DNA from: Streptomyces mashuensis
GTDB lineage: Bacteria; Actinomycetota; Actinomycetes; Streptomycetales; Streptomycetaceae
NCBI RefSeq assembly: GCF_014654785.1
Contig: NZ_BNBD01000006.1
Coordinates: 186,001-250,000, forward strand
DNA length: 64,000 bases
Reading direction: 5' to 3'
Position 1 is the stretch's first letter. Each line of letters starts with the position of its first letter. This document shows, piece by piece, positions 1 through 8,391 of the stretch. Below the pieces are notes generated by a model. The model saw only the letters and a list, made by a program, of their open reading frames with translations. It did no database searches and was not told the DNA's origin. The translations under genes and the position numbers were made by a program.

Positions 1-2264
1 TCCACGTGGTCCACGGCCACGGCCGGCCAGGCCGCCCGGACCTTTGCCTTCCAGGCCGCGAGTTCACGGGCCGCCCGGGGCTCCAGGGCCCGGTGGGCCT
101 CGGCGGCCGGCGCGTACAGCCGCTCCACGTACTCCCGCACCATGCGGCCCGCCAGCACCTTGGGCCCCAGGGTGGCGAGGGTGCGGCGCACCATCTCGAT
201 CCAGCGTCCGGGCAGCCCGTCGGCGCCCCGGTCGTAGAAGCGCGGTGCCACGCGCTGGGCCAGCAGGTCGTAGAGGGCGGCCGACTCCAGGTCGTCGCGG
301 CGGTCCTCGTCGGTGCCGCTGCCGTCGGCGGTGGGGATGTCCCAGCCGAAGTCGGGCTCGTACCACTCGTCCCACCAGCCGTCGCGGACGGAGAGGTTGA
401 GACAGCCGTTGAGCGCGGCCTTCATGCCGGAGGTGCCGCACGCCTCGAGGGGCCGCAGGGGGTTGTTGAGCCAGACGTCGCAGCCGGGGTAGAGCTTCTG
501 CGCCATCGCCATGCCGTAGTCGGGCAGGAAGACGATGCGGTGCCGGACGGCCGGGTCGTCGGCGAAGCGGACGAGCTCCTGGACGAGCCGCTTGCCGCTG
601 TCGTCGGCCGGGTGGGCCTTGCCGGCCACCACGATCTGCACGGGGCGCTCGGGGTGCAGCAGCAGCTCGGTGAGGCGCTCGCGGTCGCGGAGCATCAGCG
701 TGAGGCGCTTGTACGAGGGCACGCGGCGGGCGAAGCCGATGGTGAGGACGTCCGGGTCGAGCACGTCGTCGATCCAGCCGAGCTCGGCGGTGCCGGCGCC
801 GCGCTCGCGCCAGGAGGCGTGCAGCCGGCGCCGCACCTCCTCCACGAGGTGGCCGCGGAGGGTGCCGCGCAGCTCCCAGATGTCGGCGTCGGAGATGTCG
901 GAGACGGTGTCCCAGCGGGCGGAGCCGCCGACGGCGAGGGCGTCCTCGGCGCGGCCGGCGCCGATGTGCCGGGCGCCGAGCCGGAAGACCTCGGGGGCCA
1001 CCCAGGTGGGGGCGTGCACGCCGTTGGTGACGGAGGTGATGGGCACGTCCTCGGCGTCGAAGCCCGGCCAGAGCCCGGCGAACATCTCCCGGCTGACCCG
1101 GCCGTGCAGCAGCGAGACGCCGTTGGCGCGCTGGGCCAGGCGCAGGCCCATGACGGCCATGTTGAAGAGGTTGCCGTCGCCGCCGGGGTAGTCCTCCCGG
1201 CCGAGGGCGAGGACGCGCCCGGTGTCGAGGCGGGGCAGTTCGGCGTCCTCGCCGAAGTGGCGGGCGACCAGGTCGCGGTCGAAGCGGTCGATGCCGGCGG
1301 GGACGGGGGTGTGGGTGGTGAAGAGGGTGCCGGCGCGCACCCGCTCCAGCGCGGAGTCGAAGTCGGCGCCCTCGCCGATGAGCTCGTGGATGCGTTCGAG
1401 GCCGAGGAAGCCGGCGTGGCCCTCGTTGGTGTGGAAGACCTCGGGTTCGGGGTGGCCGCTGATCCGGCAGTAGGCGCGGACGGCGCGGACGCCGCCGATG
1501 CCCAGCAGCATCTCCTGGAGCAGCCGGTGCTCGCTGCCGCCGCCGTAGAGCCGGTCGGTGACGTCGCGCTCGCCGGGGCCGTTGTCCTCGACGTCGGAGT
1601 CGAGCAGCAGCAGCGGCACCCGGCCGACCCGGGCCTGCCAGACGTGTGCGGCGAGGGTGCGGCCGCCGGGCAGGGCGAGGGTGACGCGGGCGGGGGTGCC
1701 GTCGTGCTCGCGGAGCATGTCCAGCGGCAGCTCGTTGGGGTCGAGCAGGGGGTAGTGCTCCTGCTGCCAGCCCTCGCGGGAGAGGGACTGGCGGAAGTAG
1801 CCGTGCCGGTAGAGCAGCCCGACGCCGATGAGCGGCAGGCCGAGGTCGCTGGCGGACTTCAGGTGGTCGCCGGCGAGGATGCCCAGGCCGCCGCTGTACT
1901 GCGGGAGGGCGGCGGTGATGCCGAACTCGGGCGAGAAGTAGGCGATGGCGCGGGGCAGGCCGGGGGGCTGTTCCTGGTACCACCGGCGGCCGTTGAGGTA
2001 GTCGTGCAGGTCGTCGGCGGCCGCCGCGAGGCGCCGCCGGAACCGGCGGTCCTCGGAGAGCACGGCCAGCCGGTCGGCGGGGACCGAGCCCAGCAGCCGC
2101 AGCGGGTCGCCGCCGGCGGCCTGCCAGCCCTCGGGGTCCACGGACTGGAACAGCTCCCGGGTCTCGGGGTGCCAGGACCAGCGCAGGTTGCGCGCCAGTT
2201 CACTGAGCGGTCGTAGGGGCTCGGGAAGGACGGGACGCACGCTGAATCGACGAATGGCCTTCAC
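1..2264 (-). CDS. glgP: Alpha-glucan (glycogen) phosphorylase, 3' end outside the window
   Basis: Pyridoxal-phosphate enzyme that releases glucose-1-phosphate from glycogen or maltodextrin. About 754 codons lie in the window and the reading frame runs off the left edge, so the C-terminus is missing. The start is a GTG at 2264 (VKAIRRFSVRPVLPEPLRPL), with a GGGGGA directly before it and an N-terminal helix typical of the actinobacterial short-type phosphorylase. The segment AYFSPEFGITAALPQYSGGL, followed by GILAGDHLKSASDLGLP, is the family's glucan/phosphate-binding N-terminal signature. It is divergent from glgE, so the glycogen-breakdown enzyme and the GlgE synthesis pathway share one control region. 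The family call is firm; the exact start is less so because the Shine-Dalgarno spacing is short. Confidence 0.92.
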   Translation of the reverse strand, partial: MKAIRRFSVRPVLPEPLRPLSELARNLRWSWHPETRELFQSVDPEGWQAAGGDPLRLLGSVPADRLAVLSEDRRFRRRLAAAADDLHDYLNGRRWYQEQPPGLPRAIAYFSPEFGITAALPQYSGGLGILAGDHLKSASDLGLPLIGVGLLYRHGYFRQSLSREGWQQEHYPLLDPNELPLDMLREHDGTPARVTLALPGGRTLAAHVWQARVGRVPLLLLDSDVEDNGPGERDVTDRLYGGGSEHRLLQEMLLGIGGVRAVRAYCRISGHPEPEVFHTNEGHAGFLGLERIHELIGEGADFDSALERVRAGTLFTTHTPVPAGIDRFDRDLVARHFGEDAELPRLDTGRVLALGREDYPGGDGNLFNMAVMGLRLAQRANGVSLLHGRVSREMFAGLWPGFDAEDVPITSVTNGVHAPTWVAPEVFRLGARHIGAGRAEDALAVGGSARWDTVSDISDADIWELRGTLRGHLVEEVRRRLHASWRERGAGTAELGWIDDVLDPDVLTIGFARRVPSYKRLTLMLRDRERLTELLLHPERPVQIVVAGKAHPADDSGKRLVQELVRFADDPAVRHRIVFLPDYGMAMAQKLYPGCDVWLNNPLRPLEACGTSGMKAALNGCLNLSVRDGWWDEWYEPDFGWDIPTADGSGTDEDRRDDLESAALYDLLAQRVAPRFYDRGADGLPGRWIEMVRRTLATLGPKVLAGRMVREYVERLYAPAAEAHRALEPRAARELAAWKAKVRAAWPAVAVDHV

Positions 2265-2650
2265 TCCCCCGACGGTAGCGGCGGCACCCCCGTCGTTCCG
2301 GGACAAGCGGCCAAGTGCGCCCGACCGGTTGCGGGCGGATCGTCTGCGGCAGGCGTACTGGACGGAAAGTACTACGGCGAATTACGCCGCGCGTACAGCA
2401 GTGTCATTGCACGCGATCGGTGGAGCGGGGAAACTCCGTACGGGTGACGGAGGAACGGCCGCCCTCCGCGCGCGGTACCAGACGGGCTACGCACGAGTAG
2501 TTCCTGCGGTGCGGGCATGTCCCGCCGGGCTCTGTGGGAAGACGTCCCAGCACGGCCCGACCGAAAGCCGACCGGAAACCGACTGGAACAGCCCTTCGGC
2601 GGCCCGTCCGCCGTTCCCGCCCGTGCCCCCTCGTCCCCCCAGGTGATCCC
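2265..2650. promoter_or_regulatory. Divergent glgP/glgE control region
   Basis: This 386-base gap separates two divergent glucan genes and is clearly less GC-rich around 2340-2420. It holds two dyads. One is GTACT-N8-AGTAC at 2355-2372. The other is CGGCG-AATTA-CGCCG at 2375-2389. These could be operator sites or parts of the promoters. I could not assign a confident -35/-10 pair to either gene. AGGTGA at 2641-2646 is the likely ribosome-binding site of glgE. Confidence 0.4.
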
Positions 2651-4645
2651 ATGATCGGACGCATTCCCGTTCTGGACCCCGCCCCGCTCGTCGACTGCGG
2701 CCGAAGGCCCGTCAAGGCCGTGACGGGCGAGACCTTCGAGGTGACCGCCACGGTCTTCCGCGAGGGTCACGACGCGGTGGGCGCCAACGTCGTGCTGCGC
2801 GGCCCGGCCGGCCGGCAGGGCCCGTGGACCCCGATGCGCGAGCTGGCGCCGGGCACGGACCGCTGGGGCGCGGAGGTCACGCCCGACCTGGAGGGCCGCT
2901 GGACGTACGTGGTGGAGGCGTGGAGCGATCCGGTGGGCACCTGGCGGGAGCACGCCCGCATCAAGGTGCCGGCCGGCCTCGACACGGAGCTGGTGCTGGA
3001 GGAGGGCGCCCGGCTGTACGAGCGGGCGGCGGCCGGGGTGCCCAAGAGCGAGGGCCGGCCGGCGGTGCTGGCCGCCGCGGACGCCCTGCGCGACGCCGCC
3101 CGGCCGCCCGCCGCCCGCCTGGCGGCGGCGCTGGCCCCGGAGGTGATGGCGGCGCTGGCCCGGTACCCGCTGCGCGAGCTGGTGACGGCGTCCCGGCCGG
3201 TGCCGGTGCTGGTGGAGCGGGAGCGGGCGCTGTTCGGCTCCTGGTACGAGCTGTTCCCGCGCTCGGAGGGAGCGGTGCTGCGCGAGGGCCGGCCGCCGCA
3301 GAGCGGAACGTTCCGTACGGCGGCCCGGCGGCTGCCCGCGGTGGCCGCGATGGGCTTCGACGTGGTCTACCTGCCGCCCGTCCACCCCATCGGCACCTCC
3401 TACCGCAAGGGCCCCAACAACGCGCTGACCGCCGGCCCCTACGACGTGGGCAGCCCGTGGGCGATCGGGTCGCCGGAGGGCGGCCACGACGCGGTCCACC
3501 CGGACCTGGGCACGCTGGAGGACTTCGACCGGTTCGTGGCGCGGGCCCGGGAGCTGCGCCTGGAGGTGGCGCTCGACCTGGCGCTCCAGTGCTCGCCGGA
3601 CCACCCGTGGGTGGGCAAGCACCCGGAGTGGTTCCACCACCGCGCCGACGGCACGATCGCGTACGCGGAGAATCCGCCGAAGAAGTACCAGGACATCTAT
3701 CCGCTCGCCTTCGACGAGGACTTCGACGGCCTGGTGCGGGAAACGCTGCGCATTCTGCGGTTCTGGGCGGACCGCGGTGTGCGCATCTTCCGCGTCGACA
3801 ATCCGCACACGAAACCGGTGGTGTTCTGGGAGAAGGTGCTGGCGGAGATGGGCCGCACCGATCCGGACGTCGTCTTCCTGGCGGAGGCGTTCACCCGCCC
3901 GGCGATGATGCGGACGCTGGGCGCGATCGGTTTCCAGCAGTCGTACACCTATTTCACCTGGCGGAACACGAAGCAGGAAATCACCGAGTACCTGACGGAG
4001 CTGTCCCGGGAGACGGCCGCGGTGATGCGGCCGAACTTCTTCGTGAACACCCCCGACATCCTGCACGCCTACCTCCAGGACGGCGGCCGGCCGGCGTTCG
4101 AGGTGCGGGCCGTGCTGGCCGCCACCCTGTCGCCCAGCTGGGGCGTCTACGCCGGCTACGAGCTGTGCGAGAACGTTCCCGTGCGGCCGGGCAGCGAGGA
4201 GTACCTCGACTCGGAGAAATACCAACTGCGGCCCCGCGACTGGGAATCCGCCGAACGGGAGGGGCGCAGCCTGGCACCGCTCCTCACCGCCCTGAACCGG
4301 CTGAGGCGGCGTCAGCCCGCCCTGCGGCGATTGCGCAACCTGCGTTTCCACCACGCGGACAACGACGCGGTCATCGCCTATTCGAAGCGCGAGGGCGCCT
4401 CGTGCGTGCTCACGGTCGTCAACCTCGACCCGCACCATACCCAGGAGGCGACGGTCTCGTTGAACATGCCGGAACTCGGCCTCGGCTGGCACGAGTCCGT
4501 TCCGGTGCGCGACGAGCTCACCGGAGAGACCTATCACTGGGGCAGGGACAACTATGTGCGCCTCGAGCCGGGCCGCCCCATGGCGCCCGCGCACGTGTTC
4601 TCGCTGCGACCGTCCTCACCGATCGGAGGGTCACCCACACCATGA
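2651..4645 (+). CDS. glgE: Alpha-1,4-glucan:maltose-1-phosphate maltosyltransferase (GlgE)
   Basis: GH13_3 enzyme that transfers maltosyl units from maltose-1-phosphate to the non-reducing end of an alpha-1,4-glucan. The product is 664 residues, close to the usual 660-700. The start is the ATG at 2651 (MIGRIPVLDPAPLVDCGRRP) with AGGTGA five bases upstream. Longer in-frame starts upstream lack coding character. Catalytic elements are visible: FRVDNPHTKP with the nucleophile Asp383, and FLAEAFTRP with the acid Glu412. VYLPPVHPIGTSYRKGPNN is the GlgE-type substrate loop region. The stop overlaps the treS start by four bases (ATGA), so the two are translationally coupled. Corresponds to the S. 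coelicolor GlgE cluster (SCO5440-5444, from memory). Confidence 0.96.
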   Translation: MIGRIPVLDPAPLVDCGRRPVKAVTGETFEVTATVFREGHDAVGANVVLRGPAGRQGPWTPMRELAPGTDRWGAEVTPDLEGRWTYVVEAWSDPVGTWREHARIKVPAGLDTELVLEEGARLYERAAAGVPKSEGRPAVLAAADALRDAARPPAARLAAALAPEVMAALARYPLRELVTASRPVPVLVERERALFGSWYELFPRSEGAVLREGRPPQSGTFRTAARRLPAVAAMGFDVVYLPPVHPIGTSYRKGPNNALTAGPYDVGSPWAIGSPEGGHDAVHPDLGTLEDFDRFVARARELRLEVALDLALQCSPDHPWVGKHPEWFHHRADGTIAYAENPPKKYQDIYPLAFDEDFDGLVRETLRILRFWADRGVRIFRVDNPHTKPVVFWEKVLAEMGRTDPDVVFLAEAFTRPAMMRTLGAIGFQQSYTYFTWRNTKQEITEYLTELSRETAAVMRPNFFVNTPDILHAYLQDGGRPAFEVRAVLAATLSPSWGVYAGYELCENVPVRPGSEEYLDSEKYQLRPRDWESAEREGRSLAPLLTALNRLRRRQPALRRLRNLRFHHADNDAVIAYSKREGASCVLTVVNLDPHHTQEATVSLNMPELGLGWHESVPVRDELTGETYHWGRDNYVRLEPGRPMAPAHVFSLRPSSPIGGSPTP

Positions 4646-6357
4646 TCGTCAACGAGCCCGTCCAGGACACCTTCGAGGACACCCCCGCCAAGGACCGGGA
4701 CCCCGACTGGTTCAAGCGCGCCGTCTTCTACGAGGTCCTCGTACGGTCCTTCCAGGACAGCGACGGGGACGGCATCGGCGACCTCAAGGGGCTCACGGCC
4801 CGGCTGGACTACCTCCAGTGGCTGGGCGTCGACTGCCTCTGGCTGCCGCCGTTCTTCCAGTCCCCGCTGCGGGACGGCGGCTACGACGTGTCCGACTACA
4901 CCTCGGTGCAGCCGGAGTTCGGTGACCTCGCGGACTTCGTGGAGTTCGTGGACGCCGCGCACCAGCGCGGCATGCGCGTCATCATCGACTTTGTCATGAA
5001 CCATACGAGCGATCAGCACGAGTGGTTCCAGCAGTCTCGCACCGATCCGGACGGGCCGTACGGCGACTACTACGTCTGGGCCGACGACGACAAGCAGTAC
5101 CAGGACGCGCGCATCATCTTCGTCGACACGGAGACCTCGAACTGGACGTTCGACCCGGTGCGCAAGCAGTACTACTGGCACCGCTTCTTCTCCCACCAGC
5201 CGGACCTCAACTACGAGAACCCGGCCGTGCAGGAGGAGATCCTCGCCGCCCTGCGGTTCTGGCTGGACCTGGGCATCGACGGGTTCCGGCTGGACGCCGT
5301 GCCGTACCTCTTCGCCGAGGAGGGCACCAACTGCGAGAACCTGCCGCGCACCCACGCCTTCCTCAAGCGGGTGCGGGCCGAGATCGACGCCCACTACCCC
5401 GACACGGTGCTGCTCGCCGAGGCCAACCAGTGGCCCGAGGACGTCGTCGACTACTTCGGCGACTTCCCCAAGGGCGGCGACGAGTGCCACATGGCGTTCC
5501 ACTTCCCCGTCATGCCGCGCATCTTCATGGCGGTGCGCCGCGAGTCGCGCTACCCGGTCTCCGAGATCCTGGCCAAGACCCCGGCCATCCCCTCGGGCTG
5601 CCAGTGGGGCATCTTCCTCCGCAACCACGACGAGCTGACCCTCGAAATGGTCACCGACGAGGAACGCGACTACATGTGGGCCGAGTACGCCAAGGACCCG
5701 CGGATGCGCGCCAACATCGGCATCCGGCGCCGGCTGGCCCCGCTGCTCGACAACGACCGCAACCAGATCGAGCTGTTCACGGCGCTGCTGCTGTCGCTGC
5801 CCGGCTCGCCGATCCTCTACTACGGGGACGAGATCGGCATGGGCGACAACATCTGGCTCGGCGACCGGGACGCGGTGCGCACGCCGATGCAGTGGACGCC
5901 CGACCGCAACGCCGGCTTCTCCTCCTGCGACCCGGGCCGGCTCTACCTGCCGACCATCATGGACCCGGTCTACGGCTACCAGGTCACCAACGTGGAGGCG
6001 GCGATGTCCTCGCCGTCCTCGCTGCTGCACTGGACCCGCCGGATGATCGAGATCCGGAAGCAGAACCCGGCCTTCGGCCTCGGCTCGTACACCGAGCTCC
6101 AGTCGAGCAACCCGGCGGTGCTGGCCTTCCTCCGCGAACACGGGGACGACCTGGTCCTGTGCGTGAACAACTTCTCGCGCTTCGCACAGCCGACCGAGCT
6201 GGACCTGCGGGCCTTCAACGGCCGCCACCCCGTGGAGCTGATCGGTGGCGTCCGCTTCCCCGCCATCGGCGAGCTGCCCTACCTGCTCACCCTCGCGGGC
6301 CACGGCTTCTACTGGTTCCGGCTGCGGCGCAACGCCCCTCCGCCCCCGGCACCCTGA
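4642..6357 (+). CDS. treS: Trehalose synthase / maltose alpha-D-glucosyltransferase
   Basis: GH13_16 enzyme that isomerises trehalose and maltose, feeding maltose to the maltokinase. 571 residues, typical for an unfused TreS. The ATG at 4642 overlaps the glgE stop, with GGAGG about 12 bases upstream. GH13 conserved regions are present: VDFVMNHTSDQHEWF, GFRLDAVPYLF (nucleophile Asp218), LLAEANQWPED (acid Glu260) and FLRNHDELTLEM (Asp330). The C-terminal DLRAFNGRHPVELIGG stretch is the usual beta-domain. In many actinobacteria treS is fused to or abuts the maltokinase gene. Here 352 bases with terminator-like hairpins separate them. Confidence 0.96.
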   Translation: MIVNEPVQDTFEDTPAKDRDPDWFKRAVFYEVLVRSFQDSDGDGIGDLKGLTARLDYLQWLGVDCLWLPPFFQSPLRDGGYDVSDYTSVQPEFGDLADFVEFVDAAHQRGMRVIIDFVMNHTSDQHEWFQQSRTDPDGPYGDYYVWADDDKQYQDARIIFVDTETSNWTFDPVRKQYYWHRFFSHQPDLNYENPAVQEEILAALRFWLDLGIDGFRLDAVPYLFAEEGTNCENLPRTHAFLKRVRAEIDAHYPDTVLLAEANQWPEDVVDYFGDFPKGGDECHMAFHFPVMPRIFMAVRRESRYPVSEILAKTPAIPSGCQWGIFLRNHDELTLEMVTDEERDYMWAEYAKDPRMRANIGIRRRLAPLLDNDRNQIELFTALLLSLPGSPILYYGDEIGMGDNIWLGDRDAVRTPMQWTPDRNAGFSSCDPGRLYLPTIMDPVYGYQVTNVEAAMSSPSSLLHWTRRMIEIRKQNPAFGLGSYTELQSSNPAVLAFLREHGDDLVLCVNNFSRFAQPTELDLRAFNGRHPVELIGGVRFPAIGELPYLLTLAGHGFYWFRLRRNAPPPPAP

Positions 6358-6709
6358 CCGGCCGGCCGTGTACGGCGGGCCGCGGCCCGCCGGCACCGCC
6401 GGTTTTCCCCGCCCCGCCCCCGGGCACCCGTAGAGGCATCGCCGGAACGACACGGCCGGAACGACACCGGCGGAACCACACCGCCGGAACCACGGATCGA
6501 GTCCGCACCACAGGACTGCACGGACGCACGGACCGCACGGGTCCGCGGCCACCCGCCGCGGACGTCGCTCGACACCGCCCACCGGGCCGCACGCGCTGAC
6601 CGTACGGACGATCCTCGCCCGACACGATCGCCGGCGCGCGCCGGCCGAAGCCGCGATCCGGGACACTTCTCCCCATCTGTCGTGTGCCCCGGGGAAAGGA
6701 CGCGACGCC
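6358..6709. other. treS-mak gap with terminator-like hairpins and a short degenerate repeat
   Basis: No gene is seen in these 352 bases. The first part holds terminator-like hairpins (listed separately). At 6441-6495 there are four degenerate tandem units of 13-15 bases, of the type GCCGGAACGACAC, the last two with GGAACCAC. The end carries AAAGGA before the mak start. The gap suggests that mak-glgB may be transcribed partly on their own. Confidence 0.5.
6373..6406 (+). terminator. Probable terminator or attenuator after treS
   Basis: A perfect 20-base palindrome lies at 6373-6392 (CGGCGGGCCGCGGCCCGCCG). It overlaps a smaller hairpin, CCGGC-ACC-GCCGG at 6390-6402, followed directly by TTTT. 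The position 15 bases after the treS stop fits partial termination. Not tested by folding software. Confidence 0.5.
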
Positions 6710-8314
6710 ATGCCGGACGCCGCACCGTCCCACCGGGAGCTGCCCCACGGGGGGCAGCTGACCTTCGCCCCCGTCCCGCTGCCCGACCCCCTGCCCGATC
6801 CCCTCTCCGGTCCCGGCGGCCCCGGCCCCGGCCCCGTGCCCGCGGTCGTGCCCGGCCGCAGCGCCGGCGTCCCCACGGCGCCCGCCGGACCGCACGCCGC
6901 GCTGCTCGCCTCCCTGGTACCGCTGCTCACCGCGTGGCTGCCGCGGCAGCGCTGGTTCGCCGGCAAGGGCCGGCCCGTCACCGGCTTCACCCTCGTCGCC
7001 GCCACCGAGCTGCTGCCCCGCACCCCCGGCGGCGGCCCCGGCCTCGTCCACCTGCTGCTCCACGCCCACCAGCCGCCCAGCGCCGAGGACCGGGCCCGGG
7101 CCGGCGCCCCCGCCGAGGACTGCTACCAGCTGCTGCTCGGCGTCACGGACGTGCTGCCGCCGCACCTCGCCCCGGCGCTCATCGGCCGGCCCTCCGGCGG
7201 CCCCCTCGACGGCCTCACCACGTACGAGGCGCTCGCCGACCCCCGGCTCGCCGCGCTGCTGCTGGAGCGGCTGCGGGTGCCCGGCCGGCTCGGCCCGCTG
7301 CGGTTCACCCGTGAACCGGACGTGACCGTCCCGGCCGGGCTCGCGCCCCGCCTGCTGGGCGCCGAACAGTCCAACTCCTCGGCCGTGTACGGCGAAACGT
7401 ACATCCTCAAGCTGTTCCGCCGGGTGGGCCCCGGCGTCAACCCCGACCTCGAACTGCCCCGCGCGCTCGCCCGCACCGGCTGCGCCCGCGTGCCCGCCCC
7501 CGCCGCCTGGTTCGAGGCCGACCCGCGCGGGCCCGGCGGGCAGCCCGCACTGCCCGGCCTGCCCCCCGCCGCCGAACCCCTCACCCTCGGGGTGCTGCAA
7601 CCCTTCCTCGCCGGGTCCGCCGACGGCTGGCGGCTGGCCCTCGACGCGCTGGCCGCCGGCGACGGCTTCACCGCCGACGCGCACGCCCTCGGCCGCGCCA
7701 CCGCCGAGGTCCACCTCGCCCTCGCCGAGGCCCTGCCCACCGCCACCCTCGGCCGGCCGCAGCTGGAACACCTCGCGGCCGGCATGGCCCAGCGCCTGGA
7801 GGCCGCCGCCGACGCCGTCCCCGCGCTGCGCCCGTACCGGGCCGCGCTGCGCCGCTCGTACGACGCGCTGGCCGCGCTCGGCCGCCGGCCCGGCCCGGAC
7901 CGGCGGGCCCAGCGCATCCACGGCGACCTGCACCTGGGGCAGGCGCTGCGCACGGCCGCCGACGGCCGCTGGTCGCTGATCGACTTCGAGGGCGAGCCGG
8001 CCCGGCCGCTCGCCGAGCGCCGCCGCCCCCAGCCGGTGGCCCGGGACGTCGCGGGCATGCTGCGCTCCTTCGACTACGCGGCGGCGGTCGGCCGGGCCCC
8101 GGCCGGCGGCTGGGCGGAGAAGGCCCGCGCCGCGTTCTGCGACGGCTACGCGGCCGTGCACCACGACCCGCGCCGGGACCCGCTGCTGCTGGCCGCGCAC
8201 GAGACCGACAAGGCCGTCTACGAGGTGCTCTACGAGGCCCGGCACCGCCCGGACTGGCTGCCGGTGCCGATGGCGGCGATCCACCGCCTGGCGGCGGAAG
8301 CGGCCCGGGACTGA
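6710..8314 (+). CDS. mak: Maltokinase
   Basis: ATP-dependent kinase making maltose-1-phosphate, the GlgE donor (also called Pep2). 534 residues, longer than the usual 440-470. The excess is a Pro/Gly-rich stretch near the N-terminus (residues about 20-60, PLPDPLPDPLSGPGGPGPGP). Start is ATG 6710 with AAAGGA upstream; a later start would remove the low-complexity part. The folded part begins near LLTAWLPRQRWFAGKGRPV. Aminoglycoside-phosphotransferase-like catalytic motifs follow: RIHGDLHLGQ with catalytic Asp406, then WSLIDFEGEPARPL, which supplies the metal-binding Asp. It is followed after 77 bases by glgB. Function is secure from motifs and context. Confidence 0.93.
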   Translation: MPDAAPSHRELPHGGQLTFAPVPLPDPLPDPLSGPGGPGPGPVPAVVPGRSAGVPTAPAGPHAALLASLVPLLTAWLPRQRWFAGKGRPVTGFTLVAATELLPRTPGGGPGLVHLLLHAHQPPSAEDRARAGAPAEDCYQLLLGVTDVLPPHLAPALIGRPSGGPLDGLTTYEALADPRLAALLLERLRVPGRLGPLRFTREPDVTVPAGLAPRLLGAEQSNSSAVYGETYILKLFRRVGPGVNPDLELPRALARTGCARVPAPAAWFEADPRGPGGQPALPGLPPAAEPLTLGVLQPFLAGSADGWRLALDALAAGDGFTADAHALGRATAEVHLALAEALPTATLGRPQLEHLAAGMAQRLEAAADAVPALRPYRAALRRSYDALAALGRRPGPDRRAQRIHGDLHLGQALRTAADGRWSLIDFEGEPARPLAERRRPQPVARDVAGMLRSFDYAAAVGRAPAGGWAEKARAAFCDGYAAVHHDPRRDPLLLAAHETDKAVYEVLYEARHRPDWLPVPMAAIHRLAAEAARD

Positions 8315-8391
8315 ACCGCGCCGCGCCCTGCCCTGCACCGCAGCCCCCCATCGCATTCCGACCGCCCCGATCGTCCTGGGAGGACCATCCC

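Noticed and set aside
2372..4594. Very long open frame antisense to glgE, and similar ones antisense to pta/ackA (39862-42540), icmA and the mutase region
   Set aside because: High-GC DNA gives long open frames opposite real genes. Their translations are Arg/Pro/His-rich without motifs, and the sense genes are certain.
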